A stretch of DNA of 36,649 nt, taken from assembly GCA_945787715.1 (NCBI GenBank), contig CALZJE010000034.1, forward strand, positions 1-36,649, given 5' to 3'. The translations under genes were made by a program, and so were the position numbers. Shown one piece after another: positions 10,001 through 17,343 of the stretch; position 1 is the first letter of the stretch, and every line of letters starts with the position of its first letter. This stretch comes from an uncultured Ectothiorhodospiraceae bacterium. GTDB taxonomy: Bacteria > Pseudomonadota > Gammaproteobacteria > S012-40. Under the pieces are notes generated by a model. It saw nothing but the letters and a program-made list of their open reading frames with translations, searched no databases and was not told the origin of the DNA.

Positions 10001-11437
10001 GTTGTGCAACAAGTATTTTGGCCCGCTTTCCAAATTGCTATCGGTGCAAAAATGGACCCTAAGGCGGTTACTGATATATTTCTTGAGCATGTGTTCAGTG
10101 TTTCAGAAGTTAGCATAAAACTTCGCCGTGGCCAGACTAAAGAGGCAATGTTACAGATCATCGATATTTTAAAAGAAGATTTTCTTAAACAGCCACCGGG
10201 TTCTGGTCCGGTCAGTAAAGCACTTGTCACTTATCTGGCAAAAAAATATGGTAAAAAATTTCTGATTAAAAAACTTGGTCGAATGTTAGCAATAAAAATC
10301 ATTCCCATATTTGGGCAGATTGAAACAGCAGTGAACGTTGCTGGTCATATTCAAAATGCAACAGGGACAATCAAAGCAGTCGTTGATCTCGCTACGACTG
10401 ATGCAGTGATTGAATATGAGGTAAATTTCCCTCCTGAAATAGATGAATTGATTTCTGGCGCCATCCGCCCAACAGGTAAAGCACATTCATTTATTATCAC
10501 CGGCAGAGGATTTTCATTAATCAAAAAAATTCTGGCACCGGGTGTTACTGTTTATGCTGTACCTAAAGTGACATTTAGTGATGCGAATGGTCGTTCAGAA
10601 ATAGTGTATCCTGATATGGGGGAAGTGGAGCGCCACGATGAAAAAATGACAGTGCGGCTATCGGGAGCGTTTCTCGATCCAGATAAACTAGAAGGGCCTA
10701 TTAAAGTCAAAGTACATCATCCTGAATACACTCCTGATGCATTTGTAATAAAAGATCCGGCTATTGAGGTTATTGATCAAATCAAGATTACTTCGGTTGT
10801 TCCAGATAAAGTCCATAAAAGCGGCAGAGCGGTTGTTTTTGGTGCGGGTTTTAGTAACGTCATTTCAAATAATGAAGTCATGGTGGGTAATCGTAGTGCA
10901 TTGATTAGCTTTGCCACCGAGTCCATGCTCGAAATTGTTATCCCTTTTAGTCTTGAACCCGGCGAATATTTAGTTAAAGCACGTAGTATGTGGAATATTG
11001 AGTGGAGTGACTGGTCAAACGAATTACCCATCGAAATTATTGAAGGCGAAGCTAAAATCACAGTCAGTGATAACGGTGGTATTAAAGACGATGCTTTTGC
11101 ACTTTATGTTAATGGCAGATACATCGACACCATGTATGCCTCTCCAGGTGCATATTCTAAGACTTATTCACTCGATCTTTCTGCCGGGCCACATACTGCT
11201 ATGTTATTAGGAGTTGAAGCGCCGGATGCTATTGGTACTTATGGAATCACATTTGTAGGTGTGGAAGATCTTGCTGGTGATGCAACTAGTGGTGATGATT
11301 TAGTGCCAGGAGTAAGAAAGCACTTTAATTTCAGTATTAGTTCAGGACTTTCACAAAAGCCATCAATTCGACTAAAAGCCTTACCTTTTCATTCTCGAGT
11401 TCCAGATCTGGAATTGATGAGAGCTCGTGATCGATAG
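7073..11437 (+). CDS. Large calcium-binding-repeat surface lipoprotein (TSP3 repeats, IPT/TIG-like domains)
   Basis: From the ATG at 7073 the product is 1454 residues. It starts with a lipoprotein signal peptide and lipobox LLLSC (Cys29), followed by Gly-Gly-Gly-Ser, which favours the outer membrane. Next come a PKD/Ig-like domain (about 40-140) and acidic DxDxDG thrombospondin-type-3 repeats (about 140-200). A PPC-like beta domain (about 230-340) and a second TSP3 block (about 340-480) follow. Further on there are IPT/TIG-like domains, a long unclassified middle region, a hydrophobic patch near IKIIPIFGQIETAVNVAGHI, and a further IPT/TIG domain near the C-terminus (VVPDKVHKSGRAVVFGAGF). The TSP3 blocks should bind calcium and stiffen the protein. 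It is probably cell-surface exposed and may act in adhesion or matrix binding (inference). It is monocistronic. Confidence 0.8.
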   Translation: MTHNTTSLPLTLISKLLFVLFVAFLLLSCGGGSTSGVKTPVEAKAGADRIGAAAKNFDQVDVGDIVFLNGLGSSATEWHWRVIAQSVAGLTRLTSENTQVTGFYAEKAGVYTIQLTVASGGSTSSDTLIITLIDDLDWDGLDDINDPDLDGDGFTNDDDAFPKNREAHYDDNSDGISNYATSDVDADGVLDYEDAFPRDFSKTSYASFTENRENGLSNQNDGISVSEVVGNVPAIINGIINATDNRPDIDYYQISFANEGRFSAVLTGADSSMRPSIAIINNVGANTETTTANMPWSAGTTAISSFIPAAGSYYLSVTDSSGKSNPGWNYAINIFPDGDLDGVPDDLERAIESNQFTADSDGDGISDFVEVQYALINWNENHDSDNDGLPLWWDLDSDGDGIPDSGEYFTKSDRPALTDVQLAAMNDADGDGVDNFLDSDSDNNTIADKDEAGVNTTDPTDLDQDGSPDFLDIDDDNDSLLDINEEGTQRLIAMNSAANKNEHLAMSLISLDNQTTEVEEIVRAGDQTVLIGTNLPDDIAESWIMIRGVTDALNLRATSIDEQGIHFQWPAGISSGLVELYLTNKDERSNAVQVQVVNSNTPVLMRYDFNAAQGKITFFGQNLNASLSINFSGGSVTVANSSGDAESVTLSVPFSAESGLVSISSVGGESNAIWVTIMRNISGKIEMPENTSINVNELDVAWDVDEQIIPDINGNFTSHVNLSGQSIITAVYEDPLSTDEEPMLAAYMMGLALENDNFILINSQTTALALLWSAINPPALVAEESLSDVRDTLAGLPEVEAYGDILEIKLGADSGVLLNPDGELQSANATAILAAIEAIQAGIEDNTFNDFQGSLLKPRAVERKPAAILPKEPVDDIQIKEREKTGNLDLTNDTNMFLSAQMTALSGKPIMPHTTAFWDLIAPQGYGVAAASTITPFSQPNGRSVIVQVVTPGTDKEFEPKIEAPYEVWQPIMSRTVVQQVFWPAFQIAIGAKMDPKAVTDIFLEHVFSVSEVSIKLRRGQTKEAMLQIIDILKEDFLKQPPGSGPVSKALVTYLAKKYGKKFLIKKLGRMLAIKIIPIFGQIETAVNVAGHIQNATGTIKAVVDLATTDAVIEYEVNFPPEIDELISGAIRPTGKAHSFIITGRGFSLIKKILAPGVTVYAVPKVTFSDANGRSEIVYPDMGEVERHDEKMTVRLSGAFLDPDKLEGPIKVKVHHPEYTPDAFVIKDPAIEVIDQIKITSVVPDKVHKSGRAVVFGAGFSNVISNNEVMVGNRSALISFATESMLEIVIPFSLEPGEYLVKARSMWNIEWSDWSNELPIEIIEGEAKITVSDNGGIKDDAFALYVNGRYIDTMYASPGAYSKTYSLDLSAGPHTAMLLGVEAPDAIGTYGITFVGVEDLAGDATSGDDLVPGVRKHFNFSISSGLSQKPSIRLKALPFHSRVPDLELMRARDR

Positions 11438-11440
11438 CTT

Positions 11441-11479
11441 AATACTGCTTGTTACTGCTTGTTACTGCTTGTTACTGCT
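11441..11479. repeat. Short tandem repeat, 10-bp unit GTTACTGCTT
   Basis: Nearly four tandem copies of a 10-base unit start four bases after the lipoprotein stop codon; the first copy is imperfect (AATACTGCTT). A repeat of this kind can vary in copy number by slippage. It sits just before a hairpin. Confidence 0.85.
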
Positions 11480-11518
11480 CATGCCTGGCTGATTCCCAGG
11501 CATGAATTGCATGTTTTT
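11480..11518 (+). terminator. Probable rho-independent terminator of the lipoprotein gene
   Basis: A perfect 9-bp stem, CATGCCTGG / CCAGGCATG (11480-11488 and 11496-11504), has a 7-base loop and is followed nine bases later by a run of five T. The gap between stem and T-run is longer than usual, so termination may be weak. Confidence 0.55.
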
Positions 11519-11540
11519 GCGTTTCACCCCAGCGATACAA

Positions 11541-12419
11541 ACCAAAGGGGTCAGAAAACCAAAGGGGTCAGACTCTAATACTGCTTCTTTAAGCAATACC
11601 ACCTCAATTTGGTGAACCAAAGGGGTCAGACTCGAAAGATATATCCTTCTATGCTATTATCGCTACTAAATGAAAAATAGAAAGAGGTAGGTAATATGGC
11701 AAGACTGCCAAGATTTGTTATCCCAGGACAACCGCAACATGTAATTCAACGCGGGAATAATCGGGATGTGATTTTTGTTAGAGACGAGGATTACCATTTT
11801 TATCTAGAAAAGTTAAATGATGCTTGTAAAAAATATGATTGTGATGTTCATGCTTATATTCTAATGACAAATCATGTCCACCTGCTAATTACACCGCATA
11901 CAAAAAATGGTATTAGTAAGGTAATGCAATCTATCGGGCGGTATTATGTGCAATATTTTAACTATACTTATGGTCGCACAGGTACTTTGTGGGAAGGCCG
12001 TTACAAAGCAACATTGATTGATTCTGATGGTTATTTATTGACGTGTAGTCGCTATATTGAACTTAATTCAGTAAGAGCACAAATGGTGAACCATCCGTCT
12101 GAATACCCCTGGTCGAGCTATCACTATAATGCGTTGGGAAAAGAAAATACGTTGCTGACGCCACATTTGTTGTACAAACGATTAGCCAATACAAGCGAAG
12201 AACGGCAAAAATGCTATCGGGAATTATTTCGGGCGCATATTTCAGAACGAACACTAATTGAAATTAGAGAGGCAACTAATAAAGCTTGGGTGTTGGGTAG
12301 CGATCGATTTAAAAATAAAATTGAAAAATTAACATTAAGACAAGCCAAGCCAAAAATACGCGGAGGTGATCGGAAGTCGACGGAATTTAAAAAATCAACA
12401 ACAATTCGAGTCTGACCCC
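11541..12419 (+). mobile_element. RAYT (REP-associated tyrosine transposase) element with repeat motifs
   Basis: Three copies of ACCAAAGGGGTCAGA (11541-11555, 11558-11575, 11616-11636) precede the transposase gene. An inverted copy, TTCGAGTCTGACCCC, lies at 12405-12419. The 15-bp pair 11622-11636 / 12405-12419 is a perfect inverted repeat bracketing the gene. The transposase stop codon TGA falls inside the right copy. RAYT genes are typically flanked by the repeats they act on. Confidence 0.8.
11696..12415 (+). CDS. REP-associated tyrosine transposase (Y1_Tnp, IS200-like)
   Basis: The 239-residue protein has the Y1 transposase fold of the RAYT/TnpA_REP group. It carries the N-terminal RFVIPGQPQHVIQRGNNR motif, the metal-binding HUH pair in MTNHVHLLI (His60, His62), and a tyrosine-bearing helix RYYVQYFNYTYGRTGTLWEGRYK (Tyr83 or Tyr84 the likely nucleophile). 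A conserved YIELNSVRAQMV segment follows, with a basic C-terminus. The enzyme nicks and joins single-stranded DNA at hairpin repeats. The start follows an AGAGGTAGG-type ribosome site. Length is normal for the group and no break is seen, so it may be active. Its last codons and stop lie in the right inverted repeat. Confidence 0.88.
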   Translation: MARLPRFVIPGQPQHVIQRGNNRDVIFVRDEDYHFYLEKLNDACKKYDCDVHAYILMTNHVHLLITPHTKNGISKVMQSIGRYYVQYFNYTYGRTGTLWEGRYKATLIDSDGYLLTCSRYIELNSVRAQMVNHPSEYPWSSYHYNALGKENTLLTPHLLYKRLANTSEERQKCYRELFRAHISERTLIEIREATNKAWVLGSDRFKNKIEKLTLRQAKPKIRGGDRKSTEFKKSTTIRV

Positions 12420-12421
12420 AT

Positions 12422-12841
12422 AGATACAGATTTCAACTCTTTCTCTGGTGTTTGGAAATACGAAGCGTAGTTCAAAAACATGCCATTAACACAAACATCG
12501 CTATTCAATATTGTTTTACCTGGGCCCACGCCACCATCAGTTGCTTTTTTTTGTTCAAGGATCAAAAAAATTGTCTGCTTAATCTCTTTGATATTTGGAG
12601 AGATCGCCAAATTCTTTAAATCCAAAAGCGTATAATGTGAAGATATCCATTTTGGCTGATAAAATTCTCTTCCCCAGTGGCCGTTTGCATTTCTCTTTTG
12701 TAAAAATCGCTTCCCCCAACCTTCCTCTGAAATTCGTTTTCTTAGCTCTGTTTTTTCAACATTCAGCAAATCCCGATGAACTTGATATTGAAGTGAAACA
12801 TCGGAAGAGAGTAGCCAGTTTATTATGTCGTCAGCTTTCAT
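12422..12841 (-). pseudogene. Truncated hypothetical gene cut off at the RAYT element (prenyltransferase-like family)
   Basis: Reading leftward from an ATG at 12841 (MKADDIINWLLSSDVS), the product has conserved-looking motifs such as GWGKRFLQKRNANGHWGREF and TDGGVGPGKTILNSDVCVNG. These recall uncharacterised proteins sometimes labelled prenyltransferase or squalene-cyclase-like. Normal sequence runs to about EKELKSVS. The frame then enters the RAYT right repeat, whose bases encode GSDSN before a stop at 12395. The 3' part of the gene is not found left of the element, so the insertion was accompanied or followed by deletion. A start at 12901 is also open but adds 20 residues unlike the rest. 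Family identity is uncertain; truncation is clear. Confidence 0.6.
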
Positions 12842-13365
12842 GTCGCACTCACATTTCAGGATCTTCTTTCTAAACTCTCGGGTTTTTAGAAACACTACCA
12901 TTTAAAATAATAGCACTTCCGGTATTTTTTGGGCGAATAGTTCTTCAGTTCTCTAATATTTATTTGGAGAAAAACTTACGATGACAATAATTTGATCATT
13001 ATGAAAGAAGTACTAAACATAATTACATAAGGCCAATGAATCGAAGTTTTCAACAAAAAGAATTATTATCGTCTAGGATGAACCCGAAACACGCGAGTGG
13101 ATAGGCAAAACTATTAAAAATAATCTGTAGTTTAGCGTAGTGGGTTCGTGAGGGTCATTTAGGCAGGCAAAGCCCGAAATTGCCGCATTCAGTTAAGTTT
13201 TGGAATGTCTGCAATACACGAAAAGAAGTCATTCACTAATTCAGAGGCGATATGGTAGCAGACGGTTGATTTTCATCCGCTTATGCGGGATATTTAGGAC
13301 TAATCGGTATGGATGCAATTAATTTCAACTAATCACACCTATTCAACAGGATGAGCAAATAAACG
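12842..13365. other. Intergenic region, no gene seen
   Basis: Upstream regions of the truncated minus-strand gene and the AraC-family gene. No ORF of note, no clear terminator and no recognisable repeat were found. It presumably holds divergent promoters. Confidence 0.5.
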
Positions 13366-14181
13366 ATGTCAATGAGCCACCCATACCAACCATTTCAACC
13401 ATTGTTAACGAATGGAGGACGACAAAGCTTCGATCTTACCGTGCAACAACATCCAGCAAATAAAAGGTTGGTTGGAATTGTTCACTCCTATTTACAGGTA
13501 AGTACATCGAAACCGACACCTTATCCGATAATGCCTGACGGGACTCAGGCCATTTTCATAAGCGCCGAATCTACACTAATAGGTGGGGCCCATACTCAAG
13601 CTCTGGATATTCAAATTCAGAAACCAGGTGATTATTTTGGTATCCGCTTTTATCCTGGTGCATTGCGCCACTTTTTCAACCTGAATCTATCAGAAATTAC
13701 GGGCCAATTTGTCGAGAGTCAATATTTTCCTTGTCGTTATTTTGCTCTTCTCCATCAGCAGATCTATCAACAGGATAATTTTCTGCAGCGTGTTCGCATT
13801 TGCGAACAATGGTTATTACGGCACTTTACACCACAACCATCCAACTCGTTTGATCTGGCACTGGGTCTGATATATCAATCTACTGGAAATATTGAAATCA
13901 GTACGCTGGCTAACAACACAGGCGTGAGTAGTCGCCAACTAAATCGTTTGTTTCAACAATATACCGGACTGAGTACTAAAGCGTTTGCACAGATAATTCG
14001 TATTCAGAATGCTTGTAAACAGCTGTATGAGAATCCAAATAATTCGCTAGAAACGGCCCTGCAATTGGGATTTTTTGATCAAGCCCATTTACTAAAGGAG
14101 TACAAACGGCTTCTCACATTAAGCCCTCGTTCACTTAACAACCGTTTTATGTCCGATTTTTACAATAATGAGGGACAGTGA
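13366..14181 (+). CDS. AraC-family transcriptional regulator
   Basis: The 271-residue protein has an N-terminal sensor region (about 10-160) with the IMPDGTQAIFIS and DYFGIRFYPGALRHFF motifs of the DUF6597-type AraC sensor. A C-terminal double helix-turn-helix follows (about 165-262): ISTLANNTGVSSRQLNRLFQ is the first helix-turn-helix and ETALQLGFFDQAHLLKEYKR the second. The usual GF.DQSHF signature reads GFFDQAHLLKEYKRL here. It is predicted to bind DNA and respond to a small ligand. The stop lies 39 bases before fabA on the same strand, so it probably regulates or is co-transcribed with fabA. A second ATG six bases downstream is also possible. Confidence 0.85.
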   Translation: MSMSHPYQPFQPLLTNGGRQSFDLTVQQHPANKRLVGIVHSYLQVSTSKPTPYPIMPDGTQAIFISAESTLIGGAHTQALDIQIQKPGDYFGIRFYPGALRHFFNLNLSEITGQFVESQYFPCRYFALLHQQIYQQDNFLQRVRICEQWLLRHFTPQPSNSFDLALGLIYQSTGNIEISTLANNTGVSSRQLNRLFQQYTGLSTKAFAQIIRIQNACKQLYENPNNSLETALQLGFFDQAHLLKEYKRLLTLSPRSLNNRFMSDFYNNEGQ

Positions 14182-14220
14182 TTTGTAAAACTGCACTTTT
14201 CTTATTATTGAGGTTATTAA

Positions 14221-14721
14221 ATGCAGTTTTCTAAATTCTCCAAGTCACAAATTCTTGCCATGTCCGAGGGTGGTTTTTTTGGAGAGGGCAATGCACAACT
14301 GCCAAGCTCCCTTATGTTGATGATCGATCAGATCAGTCATATTACAAACACCGGTGGTCTTTATGAAAAAGGACAACTGGATGCAAACCTAAATATTGAG
14401 CCGGATCACTGGTTTTTTGGCTGCCACTTTAAAGGGGACCCGGTAATGCCGGGCTGCCTGGGGCTAGATGCGTTGTGGCAGTTGTTGGGTGTATTCCTTG
14501 GCTGGTCCGGATTGCCAGGTAAAGGTCGGGCATTAGGTGTAGGTAACGTAAAGTTCCGTGGACAAATTTATCCTGATGCGGGATCCATTCAGTATCGCCT
14601 GGATATCAAGCGAGTATTTTCAAAGCCTATCGCTATGGGGATTGCCGATGGAGCGGTTATCCATAACGGCGATATTATTTATCAGGCGAACGACCTAAAA
14701 GTAGGACTGATAAATCAATAA
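14221..14721 (+). CDS. fabA: 3-hydroxydecanoyl-ACP dehydratase/isomerase FabA
   Basis: The 166-residue protein matches E. coli FabA along its length. It carries WFFGCHFKGDPVMPGCLGLD, with catalytic His69 and, four residues after it, the conserved GLDALWQL helix with Asp83. KGRALGVGNVKFRGQIYP and DLKVGLINQ at the C-terminus are also typical. FabA dehydrates 3-hydroxydecanoyl-ACP and isomerises trans-2- to cis-3-decenoyl-ACP, the branch point of anaerobic unsaturated fatty acid synthesis. The protein is a cytoplasmic homodimer. The partner gene fabB is not in this window. The neighbouring AraC gene is an unusual companion, since fabA is classically controlled by FadR and FabR. The C-terminus is a few residues shorter than in E. 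coli. Confidence 0.95.
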   Translation: MQFSKFSKSQILAMSEGGFFGEGNAQLPSSLMLMIDQISHITNTGGLYEKGQLDANLNIEPDHWFFGCHFKGDPVMPGCLGLDALWQLLGVFLGWSGLPGKGRALGVGNVKFRGQIYPDAGSIQYRLDIKRVFSKPIAMGIADGAVIHNGDIIYQANDLKVGLINQ

Positions 14722-14858
14722 TTCAAATTAGTTTTTTCAACGATAGCTATACACGAATTGTCGTGAGATGTTTCCATCGTAGTTTTTCATTTCTTATATT
14801 GCGTATTAAGCATTAAAGCACATGGGGTGATCCCACATGACTTAATTGCTTACAATCA

Positions 14859-14878
14859 GGGTGCGAAATTACGCACCC
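14859..14878. terminator. Hairpin in the fabA/amidase convergent gap
   Basis: A perfect 7-bp stem, GGGTGCG / CGCACCC, with loop AAATTA lies between the convergent genes. It lacks a T-run on either strand, so it may stop transcription only weakly or protect 3' ends. Confidence 0.4.
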
Positions 14879-14924
14879 AAATCATTTAAATAGATCAAAA
14901 AAATTGCAAATGCTCCCGAACGAA

Positions 14925-15683
14925 TTACATACCTGTATCACGGTTCGGAACCTGGCTTGGATCAATTGCCGCAACAGTACAACCCGGTTTACCGGCCATT
15001 GTTGACATAGTTTTATCGCCTGAATATACATCCCACATTTCTCGGATGCTAAATACGCCAAATGCTGAACCACCATCGATAAAGTTGACAAACACATCTT
15101 TGCCATTAAGTCGTCCGCCAGGGCTGTTATTCGCGCCAATAGCGTTACCGTTTCCAAGTGAGACCGCCCAATGACATATATCTTGAGAATCTATTTGATT
15201 TCCACGCCAGTTAATAATCATGCCACGATTAATATGAGGTATGCTGCCATCGGGGCCACGCGTTAAAACATTGCCATCTCCAAGTAATTGGTTAGCATTC
15301 TCCGCACCCAGTGAAAAACCATTGCGCAAAATCCAGCGAAAAGATACAAAGCCCGATTTGAATAACCACCAGTAGACACAATTAAAACATACTTGACCGG
15401 ACGGAAAGTTGATAGATTCTCGTGTTAAGGTTTCGTACGGAGGAGGCGCTGGACTGGTTCCATTACCCACCAATTCTGCCGCATCCGCAACAGCTGTAAT
15501 AGCTGGTGTCTGTGCCACATACGCCTCTATGGCTTGGCGCACTACGGCCTCAGATTTCCCAAGATACTTATCTTTAGTCAACTTGTCGCCATTAATATTT
15601 ACATAGCTTGCCGCCACTCCCGCGCCTTTATTCCCAGTTCCCTTAGCCCAATTAGTGCCTAAATAGGCCCGATGACATAACAT
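14925..15683 (-). CDS. Candidate papain-fold (NlpC/P60 or CHAP-like) amidase, possible secreted effector
   Basis: The 252-residue protein has no signal peptide. Around residues 96-125 is FPSGQVCFNCVYWWLFKSG, a Cys at the start of a helix (Cys102 or Cys99). Around 168-190 is ICHWAVSLGNGNAIGANN, a His-bearing strand followed by a glycine turn. The order Cys-helix, then 'H-aliphatic-x-LGNG-x-IG', is the pattern of papain-fold cell-wall amidases and of several T6SS amidase effectors. I infer a peptidoglycan amidase or related cysteine hydrolase; no family is certain. Its ATG overlaps the stop of the upstream 66-codon gene (TAATG), so the two are translationally coupled, or they are halves of one gene split by a frameshift. 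A PAAR-like gene earlier in the window makes a secreted role possible. Confidence 0.5.
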   Translation of the reverse strand: MLCHRAYLGTNWAKGTGNKGAGVAASYVNINGDKLTKDKYLGKSEAVVRQAIEAYVAQTPAITAVADAAELVGNGTSPAPPPYETLTRESINFPSGQVCFNCVYWWLFKSGFVSFRWILRNGFSLGAENANQLLGDGNVLTRGPDGSIPHINRGMIINWRGNQIDSQDICHWAVSLGNGNAIGANNSPGGRLNGKDVFVNFIDGGSAFGVFSIREMWDVYSGDKTMSTMAGKPGCTVAAIDPSQVPNRDTGM

Positions 15684-15883
15684 TAGTGCTCTAACCGCTC
15701 GCCCACAGCTTTATCACCAAACATTGCATACATTTTGTGGCCAGCAAGGGATAACGTGTTGCCCACATTCGCTTTCGGCCCAACAATCTTCTGATCAACA
15801 TGCATTCCGAGTTGCATATTTACACTTTTCAAATAAGCCAGAGTATCGTCGTAGCGTTGTTGTCCGGTCCAGTTTTTAGACAT
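15683..15883 (-). CDS. Small ORF coupled to the amidase-like gene
   Basis: The 66-residue product starts at an ATG preceded by a good GGAGA ribosome site with 6-base spacing. It ends in a TAATG overlap with the next gene. I recognise no domain. The sequence (RYDDTLAYLKSVNMQLGMHV, LSLAGHKMYAMFGDKAVGE) looks like real soluble protein. It could be the N-terminal part of the downstream protein, detached by a frameshift, or a separate partner such as a chaperone or adaptor. An immunity protein is less likely because it lies upstream of the toxin-like gene and has no signal peptide. Confidence 0.55.
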   Translation of the reverse strand: MSKNWTGQQRYDDTLAYLKSVNMQLGMHVDQKIVGPKANVGNTLSLAGHKMYAMFGDKAVGERLEH

Positions 15884-16548
15884 ATTGTTTCTCCGTTATG
15901 TTTTATATAATAATGAGTTTGCTCGCCTTTTAACTAAGCACAAACAACATATTCAAGCTTGAACTAATGTAACACGAACTCATGGATAGCTTCCTGTGAA
16001 TTAAATCACAAATGAAGACAATATATTTTTGAGCAATGATTGAACGCAGATTTTACATTGAGTAACAGTTATCATTACCACCAGTAAATTATCAATCACG
16101 CTTCGAATGTCAAATTACAATCCAACAATGACGTGACATAAAAATAATTTCGCAGCACGAAACACAATAAAGGTGCCTTATTTTATCGATTTTTAGCTTG
16201 AAAGGAGTTAAAAATCAGCGACACCATTGACGCCGCAGCTGATCAGCAACCGATTAAAGAGGTGAAGATTTCTACTAGGTAAAGGGGGTAGGCTTGCATG
16301 TTTCCACTAATAATGCATTTAAGCAGGCCTGACCCTTCTGGTGGCCCCTTATGATGACCCTTATGTGTGTTATCTTAATTTGACGAATACTGAGCTGATG
16401 GTAAAATTTTGTGTAGCGTCAGGATTTATGTTTTGAGAATTGAGGGATTAAATCTTATATCAACTATTTCAAAAGAAAAGGCTATACTAGTATGTATTAA
16501 GCTTAGCCAACGAACCTTTTACGATAGTCTAAGTAAAATAGGTGCACC
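15884..16548. other. Divergent intergenic region with a dead mini-ORF and a repeat
   Basis: No intact gene is seen. At 16202-16207 a perfect AAGGAG site is followed, six bases on, by ATC rather than ATG at 16214. The frame then reads 22 residues with good coding appearance (SDTIDAAADQQPIKEVKIST) to a stop at 16280-16282, suggesting a remnant whose start codon mutated. A REP-like inverted repeat follows at 16281-16337. A possible -10 TATACT lies at 16483-16488 upstream of the next gene. Confidence 0.5.
16281..16337. repeat. Degenerate REP/RAYT-like inverted repeat
   Basis: The left arm AAAGGGGGTAGGCTTGC pairs imperfectly with the right arm GCAGGCCTGACCCTT around a 25-base loop. The right arm matches the RAYT motif (AAGGGGTCAG, inverted) with one base missing. 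It may be an old copy moved by the window's RAYT or a relative. Confidence 0.5.
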
Positions 16549-17343
16549 ATGGAACTACAATCTAAGAAAAAGACAAATATGAGTAAAGGTAACAAGCACT
16601 TGATGACAAGATTTACGGAAGTTATTGTCTCAGTAGCTGCGTTTTGTATCGCTATTGGTGAAATAGACGCCACGGCTCAGGCGGTCAACCATTATTATGA
16701 AAAATTTGTCAGTGAATTTACCGATACCTATGACTATCAAAAACTAAACAAAATTCATGTCGGTAACACCCAAAATTATCTTGAAACGCTTTTCGGAAAA
16801 CCGATGGTCGCAAAAGACTTCGAAACAATAGACAACAAAACTTACAATGTTTATTATTATTTTACCGACAAGTATTTGCTTACCGTATTTTTCTTAAAGC
16901 AAAGAATTACAGCTTACACAGTATTGAATTTTAAAAGTGATTTTCATCCAAGAGTTAATGCGATCGAGAAAAAAAATCTTGGACAATTTGCTTTTAAAGA
17001 TTTGAAGGGATTGATAGATTATACGTTAGACGCAAGTGCAGCAATCACATCATTTATTCAAATTCATGAGTATGGACGACAGGGATTTTTTAGAAAATAT
17101 TATTATGCTTATGTCGGTTATGCAGCGCATACTTTAGCAAACACAGACCAGTTGACACTAATAGGCGAAGCAGCTAACCTCGAAATGATGGGGGATGAGG
17201 CATTTGAGGGAAAATTTATTCAATTACAGCAAAACTTTCGCCCAAATATGTACGGAGAAGGTGAAGTAGACCTGAATTTGATGCGCAAGAGCCTATTGAC
17301 TGAGTTTGAGTTTAAGTCCTATTTTTCCAGGGAGAAAATATAA
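16549..17343 (+). CDS. ETEC_3214-like membrane-anchored protein
   Basis: The 264-residue protein has a Lys/Arg-rich start and a single membrane segment (about residues 22-40, EVIVSVAAFCIAIGEI). A soluble alpha/beta domain follows, rich in Tyr and Phe (TQNYLETLFGKPMVAKDF, NVYYYFTDKYLLTVFFLKQRI, VLNFKSDFHPRV). The charge pattern suggests the N-terminus is inside and the domain is periplasmic. The overall pattern resembles proteins annotated as ETEC_3214-domain, whose function is unknown; this assignment is from memory and moderate. The start follows AGGTG six bases upstream; a second ATG at codon 11 is possible. Its TAA overlaps the ATG of the transglycosylase gene (TAATG), so the two are made together. 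Confidence 0.6.
   Translation: MELQSKKKTNMSKGNKHLMTRFTEVIVSVAAFCIAIGEIDATAQAVNHYYEKFVSEFTDTYDYQKLNKIHVGNTQNYLETLFGKPMVAKDFETIDNKTYNVYYYFTDKYLLTVFFLKQRITAYTVLNFKSDFHPRVNAIEKKNLGQFAFKDLKGLIDYTLDASAAITSFIQIHEYGRQGFFRKYYYAYVGYAAHTLANTDQLTLIGEAANLEMMGDEAFEGKFIQLQQNFRPNMYGEGEVDLNLMRKSLLTEFEFKSYFSREKI

Noticed and set aside
11441-11479. CRISPR array
   Set aside because: The repeats are a contiguous 10-base tandem with no spacers.
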